This document shows, piece by piece, positions 25,941 to 33,870 of a stretch of 52,215 bases of DNA. Made by a program: the position numbers and the translations under genes. This stretch comes from Chloroflexota bacterium (GTDB lineage Bacteria > Chloroflexota > Dormibacteria > Dormibacterales > Dormibacteraceae): positions 1 to 52,215 of the forward strand of contig VBIU01000022.1 of assembly GCA_005880945.1 (NCBI GenBank). Reading direction: 5' to 3'. Numbering within the stretch: the stretch's first letter is position 1; every line of letters starts with the position of its first letter. The notes beneath the pieces were generated by a model, which did not search any database, had not been told where the DNA came from, and saw only the letters and a program-made list of their open reading frames with translations.

Positions 25941-25969
25941 AGCATAACTGGGGCTTGGCCCCGGATCAA
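25941..25969 (-). promoter_or_regulatory. Sigma70-type promoter of the Asp-box protein, with palindromic spacer
   Basis: On the minus strand TTGATC (25964-25969) and TATGCT (25941-25946) are 17 bases apart. The spacer holds GGGGCTTGGCCCC (25950-25962 on the plus strand), a perfect 5-base inverted repeat, a possible operator. Transcription should start near 25934, giving a leader of about 30 bases with a strong ribosome-binding site. Confidence 0.7.
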
Positions 25970-25999
25970 GCCGCCGTCCCGTCACCATAGTTTCCGGCA

Positions 26000-26572
26000 T
26001 TGCTGAGAGTCTTCACGATCGCCGCCCTCGTCCTGCCGCTGGCGATTGACACGTTCGTGCTCGGCACCGCGCTTGGTGTTGCTGGTATCGCGAAGCAGGA
26101 GCGGCTCCGGACCAGCCTGGTCCTCACAGCCTTCGAGGCCGGCATGCCGCTCGTCGGGTTCGTCGCCGGCGCCGTGATCGGCGGCGCCATCGGGCAGCTG
26201 GCCGACTACTTTGCGGCGGCGGTGCTCGGCGGCACAGGTGCATGGATGCTGCGCCCTGGCAGCGGCGAGGAAGGGGAGGCCGAGCATGGTGTGCGCGTCC
26301 TCGCTTCGGCGCGAGGCTGGGCGGTCGTCCTCCTCGGGCTCAGCATCAGCGTTGATGAGCTTGCTGTGGGGTTTGGAGTCGGGCTCCTGCGCTTGCCCCT
26401 GCTGCTGCTCGTTGGAGTGATAGCTGCGCAGGCCTTCTTCGCCGCACAGCTCGGTATGAGGCTGGGCTCTCACATAGCGACCAGAGCGAGGCGCGCCGCG
26501 GGCAAAGTGGCCGGCGCCCTCCTGCTGTTGGCGGCGCTTCTCGTGATCGCCGAAAAACTGGTTGCTGCCTGA
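26000..26572 (+). CDS. mntP: Putative manganese efflux pump MntP
   Basis: A 190-residue protein with six predicted membrane helices in two repeated halves, as in MntP. Each half has the family's acidic motif: LAIDTFVLGTALG near the N-terminus and SISVDELAVGFGVG in the second half. FEAGMPLVGFVAG is also typical. The family exports Mn2+. The start is TTG at 26000, 96 bases from the divergent Asp-box gene. Those 96 bases are too short and too full of promoter signals for a yybP-ykoY manganese riboswitch, and I see none. Confidence 0.88.
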   Translation: MLRVFTIAALVLPLAIDTFVLGTALGVAGIAKQERLRTSLVLTAFEAGMPLVGFVAGAVIGGAIGQLADYFAAAVLGGTGAWMLRPGSGEEGEAEHGVRVLASARGWAVVLLGLSISVDELAVGFGVGLLRLPLLLLVGVIAAQAFFAAQLGMRLGSHIATRARRAAGKVAGALLLLAALLVIAEKLVAA

Positions 26573-26579
26573 AGGCGGC
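26564..26579. terminator. Hairpin between convergent mntP and anti-sigma genes
   Basis: GCTGCC (26564-26569), loop TGAA, GGCGGC (26574-26579), a 6-base stem with one G-T pair. The mntP stop TGA is the first three bases of the loop. The stem could serve transcripts from both sides; no T-run. Confidence 0.4.
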
Positions 26580-26581
26580 GC

Positions 26582-26821
26582 CTAGACCTGGCCTGCCAAG
26601 CTCCAGTCTTGGAACGCTTTCATGAGCTCCGCCTCGATGTTGGCGGGGATCGGCTCGTCGGCTAGCTTGCCCACCACCATCCTCGTGGTGCGCAGCTGCG
26701 ACAGGTACGCCCGGCACCCGTCGCAGCCGGCGATGTGGTCCTCGAACTTTGCCCGGTATTCAGCCGAAAGAGCGCCTTCGAGGTAATCCGTCATCAGCTC
26801 GACCACCTCGCGACAGGTCAT
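26582..26821 (-). CDS. Zinc-binding anti-sigma factor (zf-HC2 type)
   Basis: A 79-residue cytoplasmic protein with the zinc anti-sigma signature H29-x3-C33-x2-C36 (DHIAGCDGC), preceded by EVVELMTDYLEGAL, the typical helix of these proteins. There is no transmembrane helix, so it should hold its sigma factor in the cytoplasm, possibly with redox sensing through the zinc site. ATG overlaps the sigma gene stop by 4 bases. Confidence 0.9.
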   Translation of the reverse strand: MTCREVVELMTDYLEGALSAEYRAKFEDHIAGCDGCRAYLSQLRTTRMVVGKLADEPIPANIEAELMKAFQDWSLAGQV

Positions 26822-27510
26822 CGGAGATAGCCCTCGAGCATCTTGCGCACGGCGGCCCGCGCCCTGTGCAATCGGACCCTTTGGTTTTCGGGCGAGATCG
26901 ACAGAAATGCACAGACCTCGCCGGCGTCGAATCCGGCGACATCGCGCAAGGTGATCACCTCACGTTGTTTAACTGGTAAGGCCTCGATCGCCCGCTTCAC
27001 GCGCTGAAGCGTCTCGCTGCTCAGCACCCTTTCTTCGGGAAGGCTGCGCCAGCTGTCGGGGCGCGTCGCCCACATCCCATCGGCCCCGAAGCGCGACCCA
27101 TCGACTGTGGCGCCCGCCCTGTCGGAGTCGTCGCGCCTGAACAACGAGGCGAAGGGCAGGACTCGAGCCTCCTTCCGCCGACGAGAGCGGGCGAGGTTCA
27201 TCGCAATGCCGAATATCCACGTCTTCAAGGTCGATCGACCTTCGAATCTGTCCAGGTTGCGGAGGCAGGTGAGCCAGGTTTCCTGAACCACGTCCTCGGC
27301 CGCGGCTGGATCCCTGACGTACGCCATCGCCAGTCTCAGCATCGGGCCGTGGTGGCGCTTGATGAGCGCGCTAAACGCCGCCTCGTCGCCTGCCTTGAGC
27401 GCGGCCAGCTCAGCTTCATCGCGACTCTCCCCCACGCCGGCCAACGATAGTCGCGACGTCAATGCGGACGTGATGGGGCTGCGAGCGCGCCGCTCGCCGC
27501 CCTCGACCAC
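26818..27510 (-). CDS. ECF RNA polymerase sigma factor
   Basis: Group 4 sigma factor, 230 residues. Region 2 reads FSALIKRHHGPMLRLAMAYV through AEDVVQETW and LKTWIFGIAMNLARS; region 4 reads AIEALPVKQREVITLRDVAGF to RVRLHRARA. A 30-residue N-terminal stretch before region 2 may not be translated; GTG at 27510 is the longest start and a GTG at about 27435 (VGESRDEAEL) is possible. It lies 31 bases after the secreted propeller gene and overlaps its anti-sigma gene, so the three probably share a transcript. Confidence 0.92.
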   Translation of the reverse strand: MVEGGERRARSPITSALTSRLSLAGVGESRDEAELAALKAGDEAAFSALIKRHHGPMLRLAMAYVRDPAAAEDVVQETWLTCLRNLDRFEGRSTLKTWIFGIAMNLARSRRRKEARVLPFASLFRRDDSDRAGATVDGSRFGADGMWATRPDSWRSLPEERVLSSETLQRVKRAIEALPVKQREVITLRDVAGFDAGEVCAFLSISPENQRVRLHRARAAVRKMLEGYLR

Positions 27511-27541
27511 GCACCGCTGACGATGTCCGTCTTTTCCGCTC

Positions 27542-28720
27542 TCAGCCCGTGGCGACGATGCCGAATGGCGTCGCCCCGGCGGGCCGCCCGATTGGCGACT
27601 GAACCAGCTCGGTCAAGGTCCCGCCGCTGACCGAGAATGCGCTGACGGCGTGAATTGCGGCGTCGACGACATAAAGGGTCGCGCCCGTGGGATCGAGGCG
27701 GGCGTCGAACGGCCGGATGCCCGTGCCGCTGGCGAAGGACGTCGTGGCCAGCAGTGACAGCGAGCCATCGTTCTCGATCGTGTAGCTGGAGATGTCGGTG
27801 CTGCCGGTATTCACTGTGAAGAGGTACTTGCCGTCGTGTGAGATCTCGACCCAGCAGGGGGCGGTCCGGCCGTCGGGGTACGGCGAGCCGCCAATCGAGG
27901 ACAGGGCGCCATCGCCCGCCACGTTGAATGCGGACACCGACCCGTTGCCGGCTCCCCCATGCGCGTTCGAGACGTAGAGGTGAGCGGGGTCAGCCGGCGA
28001 GAACTCGCTGCCGAATGGGCCTGGCGCCTGCGCCGCGAACGGGGACCCGCTTGCCGGCGTGAGCCGCCCGTCGTCCCGAACCACGAAGCTGTCAATGAGG
28101 AAGGTGCTGGGATCGGTCGTCCCGACCTCGATGCCGATTAGATTCGTGCCCGTCGCGTTGAACAGGATGTCCCCGGGGTTCGCGGTGGCTGGAAGATCCA
28201 CTGTGGATCCGTGGACCGGAGTCAGATGGCCGCCTGCGTTCAGTGTGAAACCCGTGTAGTTGCTGCCCGTGGCGCCGTTGCCCTCGTTGGCGACATATAC
28301 GAGGTCGCCATGGACTGCGATGCTGACGGGCTCGATGCCGCCCGACGAGACGGGGCTTCCTTCGACCTGGCGCAGGGAGCCGTCCGGTCGTATGCGCACC
28401 ACCGAGATCTGATTGCTGCCGGCGTCGACCGCGAGCAGGTAACGGCCATCTCCTGAAAGTTGGAGGGCGCCCTGGGACCCGACCACGGCTCCTCTCCCCG
28501 CACCACCTGCGATGAACGGAGAGCCGCCGAGCGGGGTCAACGTTCCGTCGGCGTGGCGGTCGAATGCAGCGATCGTGTTGGTGCCCGCTGTATTGTCGTT
28601 TACGTAAACGTGGCCTAGCTGGTCTCCTGGAGCTGAGACGTTCGCGTAAACGCCAGGCGCCGCCGCGGCCGACAACAGGCAAAGGCCCAACCCGGTGACA
28701 ACTCCTCGACTCAACTTCAT
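27542..28720 (-). CDS. Secreted seven-bladed beta-propeller (lactonase/YncE-like)
   Basis: A 392-residue exported protein with a signal peptide (MKLSRGVVTGLGLCLLSAAA, Ala-rich cleavage region). The body repeats a blade motif of the type H-hydrophobic-YV-x-N followed by ISAFDRHADGTL: examples are HVYVNDNTAGTNTIAAF, YLLAVDAGSNQISVVRI, LYVSNAHGG and LYVVDAAIHAVSAF. This matches lactonase-family (6-phosphogluconolactonase/3-carboxymuconate cyclase) propellers, but exported versions usually lack proven enzyme activity. It heads the transcript that continues into an ECF sigma factor and its anti-sigma factor, so it may be part of the sensory or response side of that system. Confidence 0.82.
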   Translation of the reverse strand: MKLSRGVVTGLGLCLLSAAAAPGVYANVSAPGDQLGHVYVNDNTAGTNTIAAFDRHADGTLTPLGGSPFIAGGAGRGAVVGSQGALQLSGDGRYLLAVDAGSNQISVVRIRPDGSLRQVEGSPVSSGGIEPVSIAVHGDLVYVANEGNGATGSNYTGFTLNAGGHLTPVHGSTVDLPATANPGDILFNATGTNLIGIEVGTTDPSTFLIDSFVVRDDGRLTPASGSPFAAQAPGPFGSEFSPADPAHLYVSNAHGGAGNGSVSAFNVAGDGALSSIGGSPYPDGRTAPCWVEISHDGKYLFTVNTGSTDISSYTIENDGSLSLLATTSFASGTGIRPFDARLDPTGATLYVVDAAIHAVSAFSVSGGTLTELVQSPIGRPAGATPFGIVATG

Positions 28721-29077
28721 GTCTACTCGTCTCCCCGCGACCCGTGGTTCATGCTGACGATGGGTCGTCGTACGAGTACAGTCCCCGAGCGCGCCGAAAC
28801 GTTACAAACCGCCGAAGGTGCCTCCGGGCCAACGGATCGACTGACGGCGCCGGCGACATACAGGCGACATCGATAACCATCATGCCGGCGGCGCCTTCGG
28901 GCACCTGCGCGACGGGTCTCGGTCGCGGCCGCAACGGACCAGGTGGCGGCACTCCACCGGGAGGCGGCGGCACTCAAGGCTGACGCGAGGCCCCGCCCCG
29001 GCTATTGTGTCGGCCGTGGCCGCCAGGGTTCGTTCCGGCATCTGCATCCCGGCGCTTCGAGGCGAGCAGCGACTGCG
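28721..29077. other. 357-base gap between the propeller and psuK genes
   Basis: Divergent intergenic region. On the minus side, TGTAAC (28801-28806) and a TGTACT (28775-28780) are possible promoter elements for the propeller-sigma operon, but their spacing is not standard. The right half is GC-rich and contains GGCGGCACTC twice (about 28942 and 28966). Open frames here (for example 28744-28983 on the plus strand, Gly/Pro-rich at the end) look like composition artefacts. I see no RNA gene. Confidence 0.5.
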
Positions 29078-29917
29078 ATGATGCTTTCGATCGGGGACCT
29101 CGTCCTCGATGTAACGATCATCCCTGAGCACCCGCTCCGGCCTGACGACGACAACCCCGCGAAGATCAGGGTCGGGGGCGGCGGCCAGGCTGCGAACTTC
29201 TGCGCCTGGGCGGCTTCGCTTGGCGAACCGGCGCGCCTCGTGACGAGAGTCGGAGACGACGACCATGGCCGGCGGCTGGTTGCGGGGTTGGCAGCAACTG
29301 GAGTCGAGGTTTTCGCGGTCTGGGGCGCTGAGCCCACCGGTGCCATCGCGATTCTCGTGGGCCCGAACGGCGAGCGCACGATGGCGACCGAGCGCGGCGC
29401 CAGCGTAGGGCTCCGACCCGACGACCTTGTCGACGAGTGGTTCGACGGTGTCGAGCTGATTCACGTGCCGGCCTACTCGCTTTTCACAGAGCCGCTGGCA
29501 TCGGCATCACGCGCCGCCGTCGCCTCGGTGCGCCGGGCAGGCGGCCTGGTATCGATCGACCTCTCGTCCGCGGCCGGTTTGAGGGAGCATGGCCCCGCTC
29601 GAATCGCGGCCGAGCTGAGCCGGCTGGAGCCTGAGCTCCTGTTCGCCAACCGGGCGGAATCCGCAACACTGGGCACGTCGATGGAGAAGCTGGCCAGGGT
29701 GCCCGTGCTCAAGCTGGGATCGGACGGCTGCCAGGTCTCTGGCCGCCTGATCCCCGCACCAAATGTTCGCGTGGTAGACGCGAGCGGCGCCGGCGACGCA
29801 TTCGCTGCGGCGTTTTGCGCGTCCTACCTGGGCGGGGCGGATCCTTTGAAATGCGCCGAGCGGGCGGTTGTCGTGGGCTCGGACGCGGTCACCAGGGTCG
29901 GCGCGCGTCCAGCTTGA
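29078..29917 (+). CDS. psuK: PfkB-family kinase, probable pseudouridine kinase PsuK
   Basis: A 279-residue ribokinase-family protein: N-terminal MMLSIGDLVLDVTI, the substrate-site glycines GGGGQAANFCAWAASLG, and the C-terminal signature DASGAGDAFAAAF with the catalytic Asp. ATG-ATG at 29078/29081 are the likely starts, since they precede the first strand of the fold directly. It overlaps PsuG by TTGA (29914-29917). Paired with PsuG, it is best read as the kinase that makes pseudouridine 5'-phosphate. General PfkB sequence alone would not fix the substrate. Confidence 0.85.
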   Translation: MMLSIGDLVLDVTIIPEHPLRPDDDNPAKIRVGGGGQAANFCAWAASLGEPARLVTRVGDDDHGRRLVAGLAATGVEVFAVWGAEPTGAIAILVGPNGERTMATERGASVGLRPDDLVDEWFDGVELIHVPAYSLFTEPLASASRAAVASVRRAGGLVSIDLSSAAGLREHGPARIAAELSRLEPELLFANRAESATLGTSMEKLARVPVLKLGSDGCQVSGRLIPAPNVRVVDASGAGDAFAAAFCASYLGGADPLKCAERAVVVGSDAVTRVGARPA

Positions 29918-30789
29918 CCGACATCCTCCGCATCTCGGCCGCGGTCGCAGAGGCGCTGGCGAAAGGCCGGCCGGTGGTCGCGCTCGAGACCTCGATAGTG
30001 GGGCAGGGGCTGCCTGCTCCGCACAACCTGCGCGCCGCGCGCGAGTGCGAGGCCGCCATAAGAGAAGAAGGCGCGACGCCGGCGACCGTCGGCGTGCTCG
30101 ACGGCCAGATCCATGTCGGACTCGACGACGCCGAGCTGGTGAGAATCGCCACCGCCGCGATCAAGGTCAGCTCGCGCGACCTCGGACCCGCGATCGCACA
30201 TGGCGCGGTTGGTGCGACCACCGTGGCGGCGACCATGCGGGCGGCTGCGATGGCCGGGATTCGCTTCCTTGCGACCGGCGGCATCGGCGGCGTCCACCGC
30301 GGCCATCCCGAGGATGAGTCCGCCGACCTCGTCGAGCTGGGACGCACGCAGGTGGCCGTGTTCTGCGCCGGGGCCAAGATCATCCTCGACCTGGCCCTGA
30401 CGCTCGAGCGCCTGGAGAGCCTTTCGGTGCCGGTGCTCGGTTACGGATGCGACGAGTTTCCCGCCTTCTACACCGCCCGCAGCGGCTGTCCCATCAGCGC
30501 CCGGGTTGACGGACCTGACGACACAGCTGCCGCCTTGCGAGCCGCATGGGCCACCGGCGCCCGAGGCGTGGTGGTCGCGGTGCCGCCGCCGGGTGAGCTC
30601 GAGGACGCGGAGAAGATCGTCCAGCGCGCATTGCGCGAGCTGGCCGGCGTGAGCGGGCCTGAGGTGACCCCACGCCTTCTCGCTCGAGTGGCCGAGCTGT
30701 CAGGCGGCCGCTCGCTCGACCTGAATGTCGAGCTGGTCGTGAACAACGCGAGGGTGGCCGCTCGGGTCGCTGGTGGCATCATCGATTGA
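29914..30789 (+). CDS. psuG: Pseudouridine-5'-phosphate glycosidase PsuG
   Basis: A 291-residue enzyme that cleaves the C-C bond of pseudouridine 5'-phosphate to uracil and ribose-5-phosphate. Family motifs include VVALETSIVGQGLP (catalytic-region Glu), ECEAAIREEGATPATVGVLDG, IKVSSRDL, ATGGIGGVHRG and GYGCDEFPAFY. The start is TTG at 29914, overlapping the psuK stop, which gives the usual N-terminus; upstream in-frame codons belong to the psuK region. It completes a two-gene pathway for salvaging RNA-derived pseudouridine. Confidence 0.93.
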   Translation: MTDILRISAAVAEALAKGRPVVALETSIVGQGLPAPHNLRAARECEAAIREEGATPATVGVLDGQIHVGLDDAELVRIATAAIKVSSRDLGPAIAHGAVGATTVAATMRAAAMAGIRFLATGGIGGVHRGHPEDESADLVELGRTQVAVFCAGAKIILDLALTLERLESLSVPVLGYGCDEFPAFYTARSGCPISARVDGPDDTAAALRAAWATGARGVVVAVPPPGELEDAEKIVQRALRELAGVSGPEVTPRLLARVAELSGGRSLDLNVELVVNNARVAARVAGGIID

Positions 30790-30814
30790 CCGGCCCCGTA
30801 ACCTGAATCTCGCC

Positions 30815-31537
30815 ATGAAGGCATCGAGCAGGGCGCCGGCCGCGGCGGTGGTTGCCCTCAGCACGATCTGGGCGCTCGTCGCCACTTGTGCGAGCCCCGG
30901 GTGCGCAGCAGCCCCCGCTGCTCAGCTGACTTCAGCCGCTCAGCGTGCCGACTCGTTTCAGTTCCCGCTTCCCACCTGGAAGCCGCACTGCCTCGGCTTT
31001 GGCAGCCAGTGGCGCCTGTGCGACGGAACCGTGCTGCGCCGCTGCGCGTCGACGGGGGCGATCTGGCTGCATACCGGCGTCGACATCCGCACCGGGATCC
31101 AAGCGGTCAAGGCGGCCGCCAACGGCGTGATCGTCGGCTATATCGTGGATCCAACCTTCAAGGGCGGCGTCCTCATCCGCCACCAAACCTCGGCCGGCGT
31201 GGTGCTCACCCAGTACTGGCATGTCTGGCCGCGGCCAGGCTTCCGGCCCGGCAAGGTGGTCAGCAAGGGCCAGGTCTTCGCTGACATCGCAAGCATGGGC
31301 ACCCGGACCCACTTTCATTTCGCGGTGTTTCTCGGCGACTTCGAGGCGAATGCATGGCGGGGAGCCCTGCCACCCTCCCCATGCGATGGGTTCCCGGCCT
31401 TTCCTTATCGCTTCGTCAACGCGACAACCTTTATCAAGGCCCACATGGGGCTGAGCACGCCAACCCAGCCCTCGCCCACCCCGAGCGTGACGGGCCCGAG
31501 CCCTTCAGCAAGTGCGGCGCCGGGCTCAGGCTGCTAG
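30815..31537 (+). CDS. Secreted M23-like (LytM-fold) protein
   Basis: A 240-residue exported protein: signal or lipoprotein-like N-terminus ending near ATCASPGCAAA, then a LytM-type fold. Zinc ligands are H86-x3-D90 (LHTGVDI) and HFH at 166-168 (THFHFAV), with His136 in YWHVW as the probable catalytic residue. These match the HxxxD and HxH motifs of M23 peptidases. The C-terminal 30 residues are Pro/Ser/Thr-rich. It likely cuts peptidoglycan cross-links or binds the wall. The 3' end overlaps the convergent phosphoesterase gene by 12 bases within a hairpin. Confidence 0.82.
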   Translation: MKASSRAPAAAVVALSTIWALVATCASPGCAAAPAAQLTSAAQRADSFQFPLPTWKPHCLGFGSQWRLCDGTVLRRCASTGAIWLHTGVDIRTGIQAVKAAANGVIVGYIVDPTFKGGVLIRHQTSAGVVLTQYWHVWPRPGFRPGKVVSKGQVFADIASMGTRTHFHFAVFLGDFEANAWRGALPPSPCDGFPAFPYRFVNATTFIKAHMGLSTPTQPSPTPSVTGPSPSASAAPGSGC

Positions 31538-33748
31538 TGCGGCAGCCTGGTCCAGCAAGCTCTGTGCCTGGGCGATCCATTCCTTCGCGTCCTTCTCCTT
31601 GATCATCTGGTTGTTGAACGCAGCGCCGTCCAGGGCGCTCGAGATCTTGAGTGCCAGCGCGTCACGCTGCGTTGTCAAACTGTCGATCGAGCTCTCAATC
31701 GAGCTGTAGACGCTTTCGTCGGTGCTGGTCACCGCGCGCGTCGATGCGGTGAGGGTGTCCATCCCGAACTGTCCGAACGGAGCGTTCAGCTGTTCGTAGA
31801 TCGCGCCAAGGTCGCCCGTCGTATTGCGGTGCTCGTACAGCGCCTGCGGTATGGCGTGCTTGTCGAGCGCCTCGACGAGAACGCGCCCGTCGTGACGGTA
31901 GTCGTCGACCAGGCCGAGAAGCGAGAGCATCGTCGGCCGCACGTTGGTGTGGTCGGTCCAGGTTGACGAGTCGACACCGTTGTTCGCGATGCCGGGCCCG
32001 ACGAAGCCGACCCATGTGGTGCCGATCTCGGGCTGGATGTCGCCGTGGCTCCACGCGAAGTGGTAGTCGATGCACGGGTTGCTGCCGCAGTTCGGCCCGC
32101 TGTTCGAGGAGGTGATGAAGTAGTCGGGGTTGCCGAACCCGGTGAAGCTCGGCGTCCGAGCGGGGTCGCTGTTGACCATGTGCAGCGCCTTCTGCCCGAC
32201 CGCATCCGCCATGCGCACGAAGACAGGCGCCGCGGTTGGGCCCGCATACGGATCGATGGCGTTCAACGCGGCAACGTCGCGCTCGAGCTTGCGCAGCGTC
32301 GGGTCGGTGCGGTCCGGCTGCCCGTTCACGTAGAAGGTGGGTGCCGAGTCGCTGTGGAGGACGAAGGACGGCTCGCCCGCCGGCAGCTTCGACTTGATGT
32401 TGAGGTTGACCTCACCGATCTGGTTGGGAGGGCAGGCCGGCGTCGTGGTCCACGCGCAGTTGGAGTGCGCGTACCCGAGCGTGCCGTCCGCCTGCGGGAT
32501 TCCGACGCCCCCGGCGTAGCGGTCCCCCTCGTCGACGGTGACCACGAACATCGTGTTGCTCTTGTCAATCCCGTCCGCCGCCAGCCGCTCGAAGAACAGC
32601 TTGAACGCCTCGTCGTACGCCTTCAGCTGCGCGACGCTGTCGCTCTCGCCCGGCCCGGAAGCCCGCGGAAAGTTCGGGTTGAATGGCGCCGGGAAAGCGG
32701 AGGTGTGATTGTCGTGGGCATCCGAGATGTATCCGTACGTGACGGGTATGCCGGACTCCTGCATCTGCGCCAGGTAACCCAAGGTGTTGGTCGCGAAAGC
32801 GCCGTCGAAGCCTGGGAAGCCGGGCTGGCCGAAAGGATCGGTGACCGGAGCGCCGGACATGTTGTTGACCGATGCGGCTCCGTTGTTGATCGCGGGATTG
32901 ACGTACTTGCCGCCGAAGAGAGCCTGGTAGCCGAGGTAGGTTCCGGGCTCGTCCGGCAGCCTGTCGGCCCGGGAGTTGGTGATGTTCGTGGCATTTCTCG
33001 CGCAGATGCCGCCGCCCGAGCCGCAGTGGATGGCGATGCCCACGTAGTCCGTCAGCGCCTTCGCCCTCGCGGCAGTGCCGGACGGGGCGGCGTTCGAGGC
33101 CACAGCCTGGCTCCATTCCGGCGAGCCGGTGCCGAACGCCTCGGACATGTCGCCGAAGGGACCCGTGCCGGTGTTCTCGAGCTCGATGTTCGCCAGCGAG
33201 ATGGCGCCGAAGTCACAGCCTGCCCGCGTGAACGGAACCCACGGCGCGGGCGTCGTCTTCTGCCCGTCGGTGATCATGTTCGGCAGTGCGTCATTGAGCC
33301 CGGTGGCGTCGTCGACCAGGTCCGTCCAGTACTTGAAGGCGGTGCTGAAAGCGGGAACCTTGCTCGGCGGCTGGTAGAAGTAGCTGTTCGACACCGTCAC
33401 GCCCTGCCGGTCGGGGTACAGGCCCGTCATTGTCGAAAGGATCCCGCCGGCGGTGTGCGAGATCAGGATCGTGTGGTCGTTGGTGAAGAGCGTTCCGTTC
33501 GAGGTGAGGAAGTTGAGCAGATGAGGCATCTGCTCGAGGTCTGAGGCCACGCTGGAGTTGTCGCGCAGGTAGTGCGTGTTGTCGAACTGCAGGTACACGA
33601 CGTGCTGGATCGGACTGCCGGCAGAGCTCAGCTGGCAGCCGGCGGGCGCCGTCACCCCGACTTCGGCAATGCCGGGCGTGGTGGTCACTCCGGTTGCGAG
33701 TCCAACTGCGAGAATCGCCGCGAGCGCGGGCCAGCGCAATCGCCACAT
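31526..33748 (-). CDS. Secreted alkaline-phosphatase-fold phosphoesterase
   Basis: A 740-residue exported protein. ATG at 33748 has a GAGGAGAGG ribosome-binding site and begins a signal peptide (MWRLRWPALAAILAVGLATG). Metal and nucleophile sites of the alkaline phosphatase superfamily are visible: YLQFDNTHY (Asp), ISHTAGGILSTMTG (Thr nucleophile region), VTVDEGDRY (Asp-Glu) and FAWSHGDIQPEIG (His). About 100 C-terminal residues form a helical, Ser/Thr-rich extension with coiled-coil character. It probably releases phosphate or cleaves phosphodiesters outside the cell. I cannot tell phospholipase C from phosphatase. Confidence 0.78.
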   Translation of the reverse strand: MWRLRWPALAAILAVGLATGVTTTPGIAEVGVTAPAGCQLSSAGSPIQHVVYLQFDNTHYLRDNSSVASDLEQMPHLLNFLTSNGTLFTNDHTILISHTAGGILSTMTGLYPDRQGVTVSNSYFYQPPSKVPAFSTAFKYWTDLVDDATGLNDALPNMITDGQKTTPAPWVPFTRAGCDFGAISLANIELENTGTGPFGDMSEAFGTGSPEWSQAVASNAAPSGTAARAKALTDYVGIAIHCGSGGGICARNATNITNSRADRLPDEPGTYLGYQALFGGKYVNPAINNGAASVNNMSGAPVTDPFGQPGFPGFDGAFATNTLGYLAQMQESGIPVTYGYISDAHDNHTSAFPAPFNPNFPRASGPGESDSVAQLKAYDEAFKLFFERLAADGIDKSNTMFVVTVDEGDRYAGGVGIPQADGTLGYAHSNCAWTTTPACPPNQIGEVNLNIKSKLPAGEPSFVLHSDSAPTFYVNGQPDRTDPTLRKLERDVAALNAIDPYAGPTAAPVFVRMADAVGQKALHMVNSDPARTPSFTGFGNPDYFITSSNSGPNCGSNPCIDYHFAWSHGDIQPEIGTTWVGFVGPGIANNGVDSSTWTDHTNVRPTMLSLLGLVDDYRHDGRVLVEALDKHAIPQALYEHRNTTGDLGAIYEQLNAPFGQFGMDTLTASTRAVTSTDESVYSSIESSIDSLTTQRDALALKISSALDGAAFNNQMIKEKDAKEWIAQAQSLLDQAAALAA
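31527..31549. terminator. Hairpin at the convergent end of the M23 and phosphoesterase genes
   Basis: CAGGCTGC (31527-31534), loop TAGTGCG, GCAGCCTG (31542-31549): a perfect 8-base stem. The TAG in the loop is the stop codon of the plus-strand gene; the stem also codes for the alanine-rich end of the minus-strand gene. A likely bidirectional terminator without a T-run. Confidence 0.55.
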
Positions 33749-33870
33749 GGTCACCTCTCCTCGTTCCCCAGCTGACAGCGCCATGCGGCGCCTCAGAAAA
33801 ACCTTACCCCGGTCAGGGTGAAGTGCGCAAACGAATTGTGGTTAAGGGAGGTGACGAATCGACCGGTTGC

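Noticed and set aside
25904-25999. Manganese riboswitch (yybP-ykoY) ahead of mntP
   Set aside because: The gap is only 96 bases, holds the opposing promoter, and shows no matching conserved loops.
28744-28983. Small Gly/Pro-ending open frame in the gap before psuK
   Set aside because: Low complexity, no ribosome-binding site, no signal peptide; best explained by GC-rich composition.
32045-33544. A 499-codon open frame on the plus strand opposite the secreted phosphoesterase
   Set aside because: It mirrors a real gene with signal peptide and metal motifs on the other strand; the translation is rich in Arg, Val and Asp with no domain. High GC makes such antisense frames common.
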